A DNA stretch of 64,000 nucleotides, from contig JAZHRO010000013.1 in the NCBI GenBank assembly GCA_037157565.1, positions 78,609,501 through 78,673,500 of the forward strand, in the 5' to 3' direction. A program made the translations under genes and the position numbers. The DNA is from Thalassia testudinum. Taxonomy: Eukaryota; Streptophyta; Magnoliopsida; Alismatales; Hydrocharitaceae. The notes under the pieces are model-generated. The model was not told the DNA's origin. It made no database searches and saw nothing but the letters and a program-made list of their open reading frames with translations. This document shows positions 1 to 10,220 of the stretch, in pieces. How positions within the stretch are numbered: the stretch's first letter is position 1; each line of letters starts with the position of its first letter.

Positions 1-96
1 ACATGGGCAAACCCAATGTATATCTCCCCGGTTTATTGTACTTCCCCGCTTCTTCCCTAAGTTTTTTGGGAATTATTGTGCATTTTTTTTTTATGA

Positions 97-370
97 GCTG
101 GGTTCTGGACAACCGGCCGATGAGCTGTTACCACCACCAACTTGCCAGCCATACTCGTGCGGTGAAGTGTGGTTTTATTTGTTTTTTTTTCTCCTTTTTC
201 CTTTTTTTTCTTTTCTTTTTGAGTGTTTCTTTTTTCTTTTTTTTTTAGGTAGGTGGCTTCCCTAATCTAAGATTTACCTAAAGGCAGTGCAACGAAAATG
301 GTCTTGTGGCTGGGCTCTGGACAACCGACCGATGAGCTGTTACCACCGACAACTTGTCAGCATACCACCC
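97..370 (-). repeat. Duplicated ~60-bp motif in the A1 tail
   Basis: Two diverged copies of a segment (about 97-155 and 309-362) share the words CTGGACAACCG, GATGAGCTGTTACCACC and CAACTTG. The same pair with similar spacing occurs at 54680-54740/54897-54955 and, inverted, at 52171-52230/52371-52432. It is a conserved non-coding feature of family A tails; function unknown. Confidence 0.7.
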
Positions 371-1306
371 AAGTCGATCCATTAGCTACCCAATTTCCGT
401 AAAAACAGCTGGAAAGTGAGTCAATGCAAAAAGAAATGTGTGTAGATGCTTAGGCCTAAAGTTCCCCCAAATCAGAGGGCGGGTTGATAAGTCACATACT
501 TATCATCCCAAATTATTTACCGAATTAAAATAAACTTTAATTGGCGAGGACTCGAGACTAAGTTCACATTCCAGTGGACACCCGGGCTAATTAAGCCCGA
601 AGACCTAAAGAGTCTAAGTGTTTAAGTCCTCTCATATCATTTTCTAAAGTTAATAACTTCCAAATGCCTAAGTTCTCTTTTCCTAATTTCTTTTTTTATC
701 TTTTTTCAAATTTTCAATTTTTTTTAATTTTATAAGAAACTAAAAGAAATTCTATGGAGTTAACATAATGATTTCAGGAATTGATTATCCACCCCCCATG
801 CCTAAATGATGCAATGTCCTCATTGTAAAAATAAAGACATGAAAAGGGCAAAGTAAACAGAACATCACCTGAGTGTCATGAAAATCCAGTTAGCTTCAAA
901 GAGAGAAGAGTGTATACACACGTGCTAAGTTTAATGGCTTCAACTAGGTATAACATACATAAAAAGAAGAAATTGAGAATTCACATGTACGGGTCAGAAT
1001 CAAAATAAAAAGGTTGATCCTTAAACCCGTCTGCAGAAGATGTCCACAGACGTGGACGAGATTATGGTGTAGACCCATGCCCCAGGGTCGAGTGGTTCTC
1101 AGGTTCTGGATGAAAATCACCTAGAACCGAAGGTTGTTGTGTTTGCGGGGCCCGGCTTGTGGTTTAGTGGTGTGCAACCCAAGACCAAAGTGTCGGACAA
1201 CGGGTAAAGATGGTTCAATAGGTGCGGTTGTCCACTTAACATCTAGCTCAGAAAAATAATCAGTTATTTCGAGCTTGGGTTGCACGTGAAAGATATCGTA
1301 AGGGTC
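371..1306 (-). other. A1 non-coding tail with internal purine tract
   Basis: No credible ORF. The minus strand carries ATGAGGACATTGCA followed by TTAGGCATGGGGGG (near 830-790), the internal purine tract shared by every element tail here. A T-rich stretch lies at 685-735. Near 945-920 is the string AAACTTAGCACGTG, also found at 6030 (+), 29340 (-), 51590 (+) and 55500 (-), which looks like the decayed end of an ancestral pol reading frame. Confidence 0.65.
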
Positions 1307-2653
1307 CTAGTAGAAAGTATGTGGTTTTAGGTCAATAGGTACCCGTAGATCTAAAATCAAACTTCCCTCAGAATTAGCCTCCCAAATCTTTATTTCAACA
1401 ATTCTATCCTCCAACATCAATGGCTCAGGCTTCGGGACCTCTAGCATATTATTCACCCCATATGATTCTCCCAAGTCCAGAAATCGTGGCTGAATCAAGA
1501 TTGACTTGGGCACAAAGATCTCAGAAGTCAGCTCTTCGGGGTGCAGATGAGGACTGGGGTCACTGATTGAATCATCAAGATTCGGATCCTCCAAGTTAAC
1601 CCCAACCGAATCCAAATCTTCAATAATTGGGCTATCAACTGGTTTGTCAGATTCCTTAAGCCCATTTGTCTTGTAAAAATCCTCTTCCTTAAGTTCAAGT
1701 GAGACTTCACCAAAAAATTCTTCACCCTCAAAGTCAAAGAATACATGATCCTCATTTATATATGTCTCAAAATCATATGTCATTTCATGGTCCGTGGAGA
1801 CATATTTTTCCTCTCTCCCTAGCTCGGGGATTTCAGGTGAATCAATCGGTTCATCCTCAAATGGTTGCTCTAGCCCATCTTGGTCATCCCCGATCTCAGA
1901 AAATGTATCCCCCCTAACAGGTGCCTGAGCGGGTTCAGACATTGGCTCTCCTGAAGGGGGTTCATCTTGAGAATCATCCCAAAATTTCACTAGTGCAACC
2001 AAAAATTTCATCCTCAACCTAGACAATTTCCCAAGAAGAAACTCACCTAAGTCTCTATCCCTAACACTTTGGAGCAAATCCAATAGAGAACTATTAAGTT
2101 CATCAATTATTTTGATCATAGGCTCTAGTGCTTCAGTGCATGGTGTTGACTGAGCTTCTAAAGATTGTATAGTGTTCCTCAAATTAGCCAACACCTTATC
2201 CTGGATCTGGTTCACCTGAACCGTCTGGTTCAGTTCAGGTTTGGGTGGGTTCAGGTTAAATCTAGGGGAGTCAAGATGTCGAGGTTCTCAGGTCCCTCCC
2301 TGAAAGTAGGTCATTCTAAGTTGTTCAAAGGATGGTGGCGACCTATATTTAGTGGAATATTGGGGAGGGTAGGTGTTACAATCATGATATCCTTCCTGAT
2401 TGTAGATCGGGTTGGTTTGGTCATCAAAGGATGGAGATCCAGAATCATTATAGCTCTAGGAAGGATAATAATCATAGCCTTGTCATCCAGGGTTAGGCCC
2501 TGGAAACTGAGGTCTAGATTCATATCCCCAATCAAAGTCATCCCGGCTAGTGGATGGGTAATTACAAGTCAAGTCGGGATAGTAATCATCTTGGGGATAA
2601 GTGGTGGTAGGAGGATAGGATGTGAAATGTGTGTATGATGTGGAAGGGTACAT
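1307..2653 (-). pseudogene. Interrupted Tyr/Pro-rich, coiled-coil, acidic ORF replacing gag
   Basis: I do not recognise this protein. The frame starts at ATG 2653-2651 in the position where A2 and A3 start gag, and runs about 448 codons to 1307, with three in-frame stops at 2485-2483 (TGA), 2458-2456 (TAG) and 2290-2288 (TGA). The first 120 or so residues are rich in Tyr, Pro, Ser and Asp (for example YPSTSYTHFTSYPPTTTYP). A helical segment follows with heptad-like Leu/Ile spacing (LANLRNTIQSLEAQ; LNSSLLDLLQSVRDRDLGEF). The C-terminal 200 residues are strongly acidic. The last 302 codons, from Met 2215, are open. A closely similar uninterrupted copy lies at 50272-51405 (+). Possible roles are a Gag substitute or a packaging protein; no catalytic motif is seen. 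Confidence 0.6.
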
Positions 2654-3891
2654 GGTGAAGTAAGGAGGGAAATCAGAAGAGAAAGGAGCCCTGCAATACA
2701 AAAATACAAGCCTGCCCTTAGTTTGGGTAGCCTAAAGGCCTACAGACTCTCAGAATCCATCCTAAGATTATAGATGATTTACTCTACTTATGTCCAGGCA
2801 ATCCAACTAGTTAGGAGGGACTGGGGAGAAGGTTCTTCCTTTGGCTTGCGCCTCTGGTTCCTAGTGTACCCCCCAGCCATGGTTATTGACACTACTCCCC
2901 TAGCTAGACATCAGATTGACTAGTATAAACAGGTTAATCATGAACAATCTCAATCTGGATCCCGACGAGCGAACCAGTCCTTAGGGCCAACGTCTAATCA
3001 ATTTTAGTTAGGCTTGGGACAATGGTGCTTCAGGAATGTGATGGGCACGTTAGATGGGTTGTGCCCTTAATGATCAGTTAAAATGTGTTTGTGTGCACAA
3101 CCAAGGTTTGCAAACAAGGTCATTTGATGATGTGTCTTTTAGAGTTCAACCTTGTTTAGTAGCTTTTAGGGTTTAGTCTTAGGTATATTCAATCAAGTTT
3201 AGGAAAACACTCCAAGTTTTGCAAGCACTGGTGATGATATATTCCTTTAGAAATCAAAGAAAAAAATGTGGAGTGCCTGGTTTAGCCCTAAGAATCGACC
3301 CTAAGTGGCAAGCTACTTGACGAATCGCTTTTATCTTAAGTGGTGCGGCCCAAGTAGTTCAATCAATTGGCCTATTGCACCACTTAGTTAAGGCACACAG
3401 AAATTTTTGACCTATTCAGATTTCTACTCACTTATTTGTGTGTTGAATTAAGTGTACCGGGTCCACAAGTCAGATCTCGGTTAAATGGTAGAATCGATGT
3501 GATTGTGCGCCTTAGGGTGAGAAGTTGAGGGTGTTAAGTGTGTAGCTTACAGAAAATCCCACAATCAGATAACACTTTTTTTTATTTTTTATTTTTATTT
3601 ATGTGGATTGGGAGGTGAGTGGAGGTGGAAAACAAACAACCAAATCTATCCTAGGATTTATAAAAAGCACCTAAGTTGATTTGGGTTTGGGTTATTCGGT
3701 TATGGAATGAAAACTAAGGTGGGGGTGGTGTGGGGAACACTTACAAAACACTCTACCCACACTTTACTCTGGTCTACCGCACTTGGATCTCCATGCTAGG
3801 GTACCTGCAAGACAGTAGATCAAAGACAAGTAGGGTTAGTGCTATGTAAATGCAAAGAAGAGCAATAAACAATAAAGTAAATTCCATTGCC
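2654..3891 (-). other. A1 untranslated leader
   Basis: Non-coding sequence between PBS and ORF, alignable by eye with 11224-12464 (A2) and 58706-59894 (A3). On the minus strand near 3807 it has CTTGCAG followed by GTACCCTAGCATGGAGATCC, and near 3735 TGTAAGTGTTCCCC. These resemble a splice acceptor and donor and are conserved in the B2 leader at 18054-18130. A run of T lies near 3570-3600. Confidence 0.6.
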
Positions 3892-3909
3892 TCCCTAGCA
3901 GCGGCGCCA
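3892..3909 (-). promoter_or_regulatory. Primer-binding site of A1
   Basis: On the minus strand TGGCGCCGCTGCTAGGGA starts three bases after the LTR end. From memory this is close to the complement of the plant tRNA-Asp 3' end used by Athila-type elements. It fixes the orientation and the inner LTR border. Confidence 0.85.
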
Positions 3910-4204
3910 AAATGATCGTGCGTGTTTCGTGTGTTAGAAATCGAGGTTACAAGTAACCCATCGCGTAGTTGCAAAACACATCGATCAGATAAAATTTATA
4001 CCGAAACTCCAAGGGAGTCTCAGGTCGAACACAGGGAGGCGACATTTACTTTATTGAAAACCGTGCTTCGATTAATTTCTTTTTGGTATTTTGGGGTTTT
4101 GTTATTTTTTTTGTTTTTGAAATAAAAAACAAGCAAACGATTCACAAGATAGAGATGTGGAACAAATAAGATATATATATCAATTCAATGTCAATTACAA
4201 TGAA

Positions 4205-4432
4205 CTATAAAAGCATAAAAATAAAGGGAAGTAAGAGGAAATCTCCCGAATCGGCTGTTCGGCGAGACAACGGCACCTGGCGGAAGCTCAGACGAAGGAG
4301 GTGAGGAGCAGGATGACGGAGGTGAGATGCTGGAGGACGTCGGGTTGAGGAAAGCTTCGATGTAGCTTCGGAATGGAGGTGAGAAGACGGAGTTGATCTG
4401 CTACCGGAATGGAGGTGTGAGGACAGCTCCAA
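4205..4432 (-). CDS. Small LTR-embedded ORF, 75 codons, hypothetical
   Basis: The ORF lies between TATA box and PBS, so it would be in the 5' part of the transcript. It is rich in Ser, His, Pro and Arg with no known domain. LTR A4 holds an ORF of exactly the same length at the same place (53984-54211), with both ends conserved. Most differences between the two change the amino acid, which argues against selection on protein. It may simply be untranslated LTR sequence that happens to be open. Confidence 0.25.
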   Translation of the reverse strand: MELSSHLHSGSRSTPSSHLHSEATSKLSSTRRPPASHLRHPAPHLLRLSFRQVPLSRRTADSGDFLLLPFIFMLL

Positions 4433-4613
4433 GTTGACCTATGAAGGGAGATAGAAAGTTGGAGTATTTGGTGGGGTAGAGGTTCGCTACACTAATAGGC
4501 ACCTTGGGAGCTTGAGAATAAGGTCTAATGGAGTGTTAGTAGGCCTACTAGAGCTTAGGAGTAGGTAGGAGTAGAGTAGGTAGAGATGGCTTGGAAGGGA
4601 GGGGGTGTAGGTC

Positions 4614-4622
4614 CTTTTATAA
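4614..4622 (-). promoter_or_regulatory. TATA box of LTR A1
   Basis: Minus strand ATTATAAAAGGACC, followed by a C-rich, T-rich stretch typical of a plant transcript start. The same box is at 13193-13199 (A2), 60614-60620 (A3) and 53792-53798 (A4). Confidence 0.65.
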
Positions 4623-4659
4623 TGGTGGAGAAGAGGCAAAAATCGTATCTGGGTCTTTA

Positions 4660-4858
4660 CTAACGTCCACAAATGTCGCTGCAGCTATCGTTGAAGATCC
4701 ACCCTTCAATTGTTCTTGCTGGCGTGCACGAGCCTTTAGTGACATCCATAAACGTCGCTGCAGCTGTCGTTGAAGATCCACCCTTCAATTGTTCTTGCTG
4801 GCGTGCACGGGCCTTTAGTGACATCCATAAACGTCGCTGCAGCTGTCGTTGAAGATAT
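4660..4858 (-). repeat. 79-bp tandem repeat in LTR A1
   Basis: The phrase TTGAAGAT recurs at 4691, 4770 and 4849, giving a 79-base period. Two nearly identical full units contain AACGTCGCTGCAGCTGTCG and CTTGCTGGCGTGCACG. Other family A LTRs have a single diverged unit, so the array is a local expansion upstream of the TATA box. Confidence 0.85.
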
Positions 4859-5630
4859 GGTTATCAAATCCGCTTGCTGGCGTGCGCAGACCATTAGTGA
4901 TAGCTGTAAGAATCACTAAAGGTGTGTCGTTGAAGATCCGTGCCCGCCCCGCTCGCACCTGCCTCGCTGGTGCGCTTCGCTGGCGCTGCGCACTTCATGC
5001 GCCCTTGCTCCCCGTGCCTTGCATGTGCGCGCGGCATGCGTTGTGCTGCTGTCGCGCGCGATGCACTGCGTGTGGCCGTACCTATGCTTGTGCACTGCGC
5101 CCTGTTGCGGCTATGCGTGTGTGCTGTTGTTGCTAGCTGGCGTTAGGTGGCCTGGATGGAGCCACGGGGCAGCACCTCGGCTGTCCATTCTTCTTTCTTT
5201 TGTAGAGGGTCCCATGGTGCTCAGATCGGGATGATTCCCGCGATGCCGAACTGTGATCGTCGCTCTGGAACCATCCGTATGGTCGGATTTTCCATCCGAA
5301 ACTCGTCTGGATGTCGCATTGCCCCCTGGCCATTGATCTTCCTCGGGCTTTGTGTGATGTTACGGGACTCTGATCTAGACGATTTCAGAGGCGTTATACT
5401 CTGATCGTCGTATTAATCAGATCTGTATGGTCCGATCGTCCATCCGAGGCCCTGAAATAAATCCTCTCCTCTCCTGGTCATAAAAGGAACCTAATTAACC
5501 CAAAATATATACAACTACTCTAAATGCACAATGATGCATGTGATGCAATATTTTTAGCATGAAATGCAAATCTAAACCTAGGAACATGCATGAATAGGCA
5601 TTTTAACCTAAATAGATGTGTCTATATCAC

Positions 5631-5906
5631 CTCTGCACAAATCTTCTTTCACGAATACCCCCGTATGATCTAGAGCCTGGAGAGGGCATTTTGTTTGATG
5701 TCAATTATCGTTGTGAGGACCCCTATGAATCAGATTCTGGTTCTGAGATACATTTTGATCTACTCCCTCAGCAACGTTCTGCTAAATTGTGGGACATGAT
5801 AAATCAGCTGAATCAACATCATGATCCCCCCTCTAATTATCCTCTATTTATCCTCTATTTTCCACCACCACAGCACACTTTCTTATATCTAGACTTTTTG
5901 GAGTAA
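5631..5906 (+). pseudogene. C-terminal end of an acidic ORF in C-plus
   Basis: An open frame of about 91 codons ends at TAA 5904-5906. It is acidic (DLEPGEGILFDVNYRCEDPY; ESDSGSEIHFDLLP) and ends in a His/Pro-rich segment. The upstream Met at 5616 belongs to LTR A1, so it is not a native start. Its place just before the internal purine tract matches the acidic ORFs of A1, A3, F and the composite element. No known domain. Confidence 0.45.
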
Positions 5907-6783
5907 GGGTGCACAATTAGTTGGTCCGCATCTCCGGACCACTGATTTTAGGAGCATACGAGCATATCTTTCTCTTAATCTTGACTGACTCCTATGCTAG
6001 AACTGATATATCTGAGTAAGTTCTCGCCCAGCTGGAAGCGTTAAACTCAGCACGTATAGATAGCATATCCCACATTCTACCATCATCTATACATAACCAT
6101 TTTTATACATAGCATATTTTTCTTTTAAGCATATTTCTCTTGCATATTGCATACTGTCAGGTTGGCTGGTGCTAAATGTTAAAATTTCAGGAGCAATTCC
6201 AGGTGATTTCTACCCATTTACTCCCAACTATACTTATTTTCTTTTATATTCATGCATGAGGACATGCAAGAACTTAGGCATGGGGGGGTAGACATGACAA
6301 AATTGAAAATTTTTATGCCAACATTTAGGAAAACCTCAGAGCTACATGTCAAATGTACTTTAGGACCCTAAATAAAAGAACAACCAACTCCACCTCCAAT
6401 GTTCACATTGGAGCTAAAAATCATCCACAATAGCCATTTCCGACTCACCCACTCACCTCTTGTTCTAAATTTAGGGTCAAGCTGAATGTAACCTGAAAGG
6501 GAAATTTCATGAAGTATGAATATAAGAGGTTACTTGTTTATAGCATATATACATATTACATTCATGAATAAGATTTTTATCAAGGGAATGCATTAGGGAT
6601 TTTATCTTCTAGTTGATTCCTGTAATCTGGAATCCAGTATAATTTTTCACACACACGTAGAATTTGCAATGGATTCACGGTGAAGGATGATAAACGTCTT
6701 TAGTATGTCAAGAAGAAGCAGTGCTTCTTCTCCTAAACCCCTGGACAGTATTTTGGTAGTTAGGCAGATTTTCCTCCAAAAAT

Positions 6784-7692
6784 CAACCAAATAGTGTGAG
6801 ATGAGAGTAGAGTGTATTGGTGCTCTAAGATTAGTGCAAGGAATCCGAAGTCCTAGATAGGTGATGATACTCAGAGATTAGGCATAGTTTTCGGTCTCGT
6901 TTCCTGCGTATACTTTTTTGTGCAAATTGTGAGAGCCACCAAATAAGGTAAATATGCGGAAAGCGAGTTTTCATAAAACTAGGGCTAAGGTGGATGGTTA
7001 CGACCATTCTTTACGGAATCCTTGGCTGAAGGAGGGTATTGATGTCAAGGTCAAAAATACACCGTCCTATCCATCTCTCCCGATGCCGTGAGTAGGCACT
7101 TCCACCAAATAAGCCACCCAATGTCTCTTAAGTACCACCAATCCCTAATAATGCCTCCTCAATAAAGTTCATGGATGTGTGCTAGCTGTGTTATGTTGAA
7201 AAAGAAAAAAAAAAGAAAAAGAAAGAGAAAAAAAAATGAAATGAAAAAAAATGATGAAAAGAAATAAAAATAAAAAAAATTAGAAAAAGAAGAAAAAGCA
7301 AAGAAAAAAGAGTGAATATTTAGTTCAGTTGCATTGAGGCAATACCACCAAATAAATTTGAGATCCACCAAATATAGCCTTAACCCACCTTTCTTGTGTT
7401 TCTGACCACCCAAATACCGGCTGAGAAATTCTGACTTAGTGTTAGGGTTATAGAACTCAATTAAAATGTTAGTGCCAAGTGAGACCACCAAATACAGGTC
7501 ATATGTAAGAATTTGGTGAGATTGTGAGCTCTAAGAAAAAAAAACAGAGTAAGAGAGAATGAATACAAAGGAATCAAAAGAGAGTATGGTTTTTCTCATC
7601 TTTCTCTAAGTTGAGTTACATAATAATTTGGGAATCTAGATTCTATAGTACTAATCTCTATGTAGCACCGGTCGAGAGTGAGCCACCAAATA
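6784..7692 (+). repeat. Dispersed CCACCAAATA decamers in the C-plus spacer
   Basis: Exact copies begin at 6936, 7102, 7345, 7365, 7485 and 7683. One-base or one-insertion variants are at 6784 (CAACCAAATA), 7114, 7135 and 7406. Spacing is irregular (20-243 bases) and all copies have the same orientation. Confidence 0.85.
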
Positions 7693-8000
7693 TATAATCT
7701 TTTCCCTCTAAGATTCTCTACCTAAGGTTAAGGCCGGGTGGAATTCATAGAATATTTTGAATACCCCAAGGGAAGAAGTCCGCCTATCACGGTAGAATTT
7801 TTACGAGGGGTCAAGTATAGGCTATAGAGGTGTATTAGTTTTTCACTCGAATCTGTTGCAAAAGCTACATAGCAACACTTTTACGATTGTCTGGATTTCT
7901 AGAGCATAGGATGAAAACAAAAGGAGAAAAATCTCTAGGCATACAGTTGATAAAATAATCAATCCCCTAGGGATCCTTCTGCGAATATTTTAGTTTTGCA

Positions 8001-8019
8001 TTTGCTAGGGACTAGCAAA
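8001..8019 (+). other. Conserved stem-loop before the 3' purine tract (C-plus)
   Basis: TTTGCTAG-GGA-CTAGCAAA, a perfect 8-bp stem with a 3-base loop, ends five bases before the purine tract AGGCATGGGGGTA (8024-8036). Equivalent stem-loops are at 27355-27373, 31445-31463, 43535-43555, 48476-48496 and 52960-52980. Confidence 0.85.
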
Positions 8020-8023
8020 ATTT

Positions 8024-8036
8024 AGGCATGGGGGTA
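8024..8036 (+). promoter_or_regulatory. Polypurine tract of C-plus
   Basis: AGGCATGGGGGTA directly precedes the LTR start TGATTGCACAG. By family analogy it is the plus-strand primer site. Confidence 0.85.
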
Positions 8037-8503
8037 TGATTGCACAGCAATCATAGGTCTTAATTGTCCAGAATTAGGGTAGGACTTAGCATAAGTTAGG
8101 ATAATTCATGCATGCAAAAGCATTACTTGCACTTTTACTGCTTTCTTTTAGCTATGCACAAAATAATGCTATAATGTACTGATTAGGTGCATTATGTCAA
8201 TTGCAGGTAATAAGCTGATCAGAAGGTAGATCTGAAGCTGGATCTAAAGCTAGATCAAAAGAATAAAGGATAACTGGTGTTGCAATAAAGTTGGAGCAGA
8301 AGACCTAGAATAAGATGTAGTAGACAATATTGTAAGTGGTTGAGGTATGCTATTCTATTTCAGTAGGAATAAAGTAGTAAAATATGAAGAACTTAGGACC
8401 ATCCTAGCCTTAGGATAGCCTAGAAGCTTCCCCAAGCCTTAGCCACCCTTAGATTAGGTCACCACACCCTAGGAAACCTAAAAACCCTAATTCCAACCTC
8501 TAT

Positions 8504-8716
8504 CTGGACGTCCAGATGAGTTATAGGACGTGCAGAACCCTTAGCCAAGTCCCAGACACCATAAACCCACTTCTGCAGTGTTATTGGACGTCCAGACACT
8601 TGGTCAGGCATCCAATTTCTGTAGAATACCCAAGACAGAACCTAGAATCCCTCATGACTCTGATTGGACATCCATACAATAAGTCTGGACTTCTAATTTT
8701 TCACTATAAGACGTCT
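8504..8716 (+). repeat. GACGTC palindromes in LTR C-plus
   Basis: CTGGACGTCCAG (8504-8515, perfect 12-bp palindrome), GGACGTGC (8526), GGACGTCC (8586), GGACATCC (8664) and AGACGTCT (8709). The block lies 0.7-0.9 kb upstream of the TATA box. Confidence 0.8.
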
Positions 8717-9440
8717 GACAACTTTATTACATGTTTGATACTGTCCTCCAGTTCCTGTTTTGGAATTCAAGCCTTGATCTTAGATCTCTAGCCCCATAAA
8801 CCCAATTCTAACCTCATAGGAACCTAAATTAAGGTGCCATAATCCTAGTACATCACCTCTAGACCTCCTTAAGAACCTAATTAGGTCCTCACTAAACCTA
8901 ACTGACTTGGATCTTAGTCAATTCCATCAGCCTATTCAATTGGACTCATTGAGTCCAATTGAGCCCTGATCTCAGCACATACTATCCAATTGGACTCAGT
9001 GAGAGTCCAATTGACCTAGACCTGACTTAATTGAGTTATTTTACTCTCAATTAAGTTTTCACACACCCCATTAAACTTTCATTAAGTTTAATTGCACTTT
9101 ACCTTAGTGAATTAGTGTTTACAACCCGAATTTGAGACCTACCTTGACCTAAACACACTAGAACTTAACCTAATCAACCTAGCAACCTAAGTTTCGACCC
9201 ACACACACCCACACACACCATCCACATGAAAAATACCTAGCCTAGAGTTCTCTAGAACTCTCTACCTTGTGTTGTTGCCTTGGTTGCTAAAATTAGCAAC
9301 CAAGACCCATTCAATTTTTAGATCCAAATTTGGTGGATCTAAAAACCACCATCCATCCTCTCTCTCTCACTCTCCCACGAGCTCCCACCATAGGCCACTC
9401 TAGAGAATTCCATAATTCTCTAGAGAGCTTCCCTTAAGTC

Positions 9441-9448
9441 TATAAAAA
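9441..9448 (+). promoter_or_regulatory. TATA box of LTR C-plus
   Basis: CTATAAAAAGACC. In the minus copy the matching site reads CTAGAAAAAGACC (near 25970-25980), so that promoter looks damaged. Confidence 0.65.
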
Positions 9449-10220
9449 GACCTAAGGGGTGGCCATTTGCACCCATCCATCTCTTGTCTCTATTCACTTC
9501 CATTTAGGTTAGCTACATTCACTTCCACTCCATCTCCACGAGTAGCACCCCCATGGCCACCACCACCTCCATGCCAGGATGCTGGATCACCTCTCTAACC
9601 TCTCTCTAAGGGCCAGCCTAAGCACCTTGGCTACCCCTCCTCCTCTCAACCACTCAAAGGCCATCGGAGCCCACCTCCGAATGCCCTTATTTTTGCTAGA
9701 TTAGTAGCTTAGTTCTTCATAGTTTACATGCTTTTATTTACTGTTTAGTAGTATAGATGTTTATTCTCCCTCAATGATGCATGCAAAATCCCCCCATAGA
9801 TTCCTGTATGCGATCGTTTTCTGTTAGCTAGATTTATGTTTTCAAGCTTTCCTCTATAAGCTTAACACTAGTTCCATGTTGCAAGCACCCTGCTGAATCA
9901 ATGAAAGATCTTTTTCTATATATATATCTCTATGTGTTGAGAATCACTATGAACTTATTGCAATATATTTTGTGTGATTAAAGTTGTCTACTTTTAATTT
10001 TAGATATTCTGTTATCTAAGCATGTCGTGCATAAATATATCTATAACCATAAATTGCCATGCGATTTTAAGCAAATAGAGCGAAAAAGATCGATTTCAAA
10101 TTTTTATAAACGCCTCCCAGAGACGAACGACCGGGACTCAAGTCTTGTTATCTTTACAAATCATTTTTGACGAGCATTTTAGGGCGACAATACTATGATT
10201 TCTGACGATTTCAAAACACA

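Larger units (their letters stand above)
1..5629 (-). mobile_element. LTR retrotransposon A1 (Athila-like, non-autonomous, 3' end outside window)
   Basis: Read on the minus strand, the order is LTR (5629 to 3913), primer-binding site (3909-3892), a leader of about 1.2 kb, one long but interrupted ORF (2653-1307), an internal purine tract (near 803-790) and a tail running off the window at base 1. Leader and LTR match elements A2 and A3, but gag and protease are absent and an unfamiliar ORF starts where their gag starts. The tail matches 54518-55500 in the same orientation and 51406-52600 in the opposite one. It lies inside the tail of element C-plus; the five bases next to the LTR start are CCTCT (5630-5634), and their partner would lie left of the window. 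Non-autonomy is inferred from the absence of pol. Confidence 0.85.
3913..5629 (-). repeat. LTR of family A, copy A1
   Basis: Starts TGATATAGACACATC at 5629 and ends GATCA at 3913 (minus strand), followed by the PBS. The U3 part is GC-rich with a 79-bp tandem repeat. A TATA box is at 4614-4622, about 700 bases before the inner end. Related LTRs are A2 (12486-14072), A3 (59916-61439) and, in plus orientation, A4 (52997-54517). This copy is longer than A3 and A4, partly because of the tandem repeat. Confidence 0.9.
5907..8023 (+). other. C-plus non-coding tail and spacer
   Basis: No gene. After the string AAACTCAGCACGTATAGATA (near 6042) comes the internal purine tract CTTAGGCATGGGGGGG (6273-6288). 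The spacer after it carries six exact copies of CCACCAAATA between 6936 and 7692, an A-rich block (7197-7310) and ends in the stem-loop before the LTR. The same order, inverted, is present at 29110-27355 and, more diverged, at 32914-31445. Confidence 0.75.
5630..10220 (+). mobile_element. Element C-plus, 3' portion (ORF end, tail, 3' LTR)
   Basis: Plus-strand counterpart of the tail and LTR of element C (29589-22323, minus). It begins abruptly beside LTR A1, so A1 appears to have inserted in it. Order: end of an acidic ORF (to 5906), internal purine tract (6275-6290), spacer with CCACCAAATA repeats, stem-loop (8001-8019), purine tract (8024-8036), LTR (8037-10220). The right border abuts the gag relic of A2, so C-plus probably inserted in A2; flanking bases are CGTAA (10221-10225), with the expected partner outside the window. 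Confidence 0.8.
8037..10220 (+). repeat. LTR of family C, plus copy
   Basis: Starts with the inverted repeat TGATTGC-ACA-GCAATCA and ends near CAAAACACA. The U3 part contains GACGTC-type palindromes (8504-8716) and the repeated word CAATTGGACTC near 8935-9010. A TATA box is at 9441-9448. The minus copy (27337-25386 plus 22692-22323) aligns along its length. ORFs inside are short and not conserved. Confidence 0.85.

Noticed and set aside
3..248. 81-codon ORF with poly-Phe end
   Set aside because: T-rich tail of element A1; the matching regions at 54576 and 52463 show it is non-coding repeat.
5616..5630. Met 5616 as start of the acidic ORF
   Set aside because: The codon belongs to LTR A1; the ORF is a fragment of C-plus truncated by that insertion.
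6784..7692. CRISPR-like array of CCACCAAATA
   Set aside because: Repeat far too short, spacing irregular, plant nuclear context; it is part of a retrotransposon spacer.
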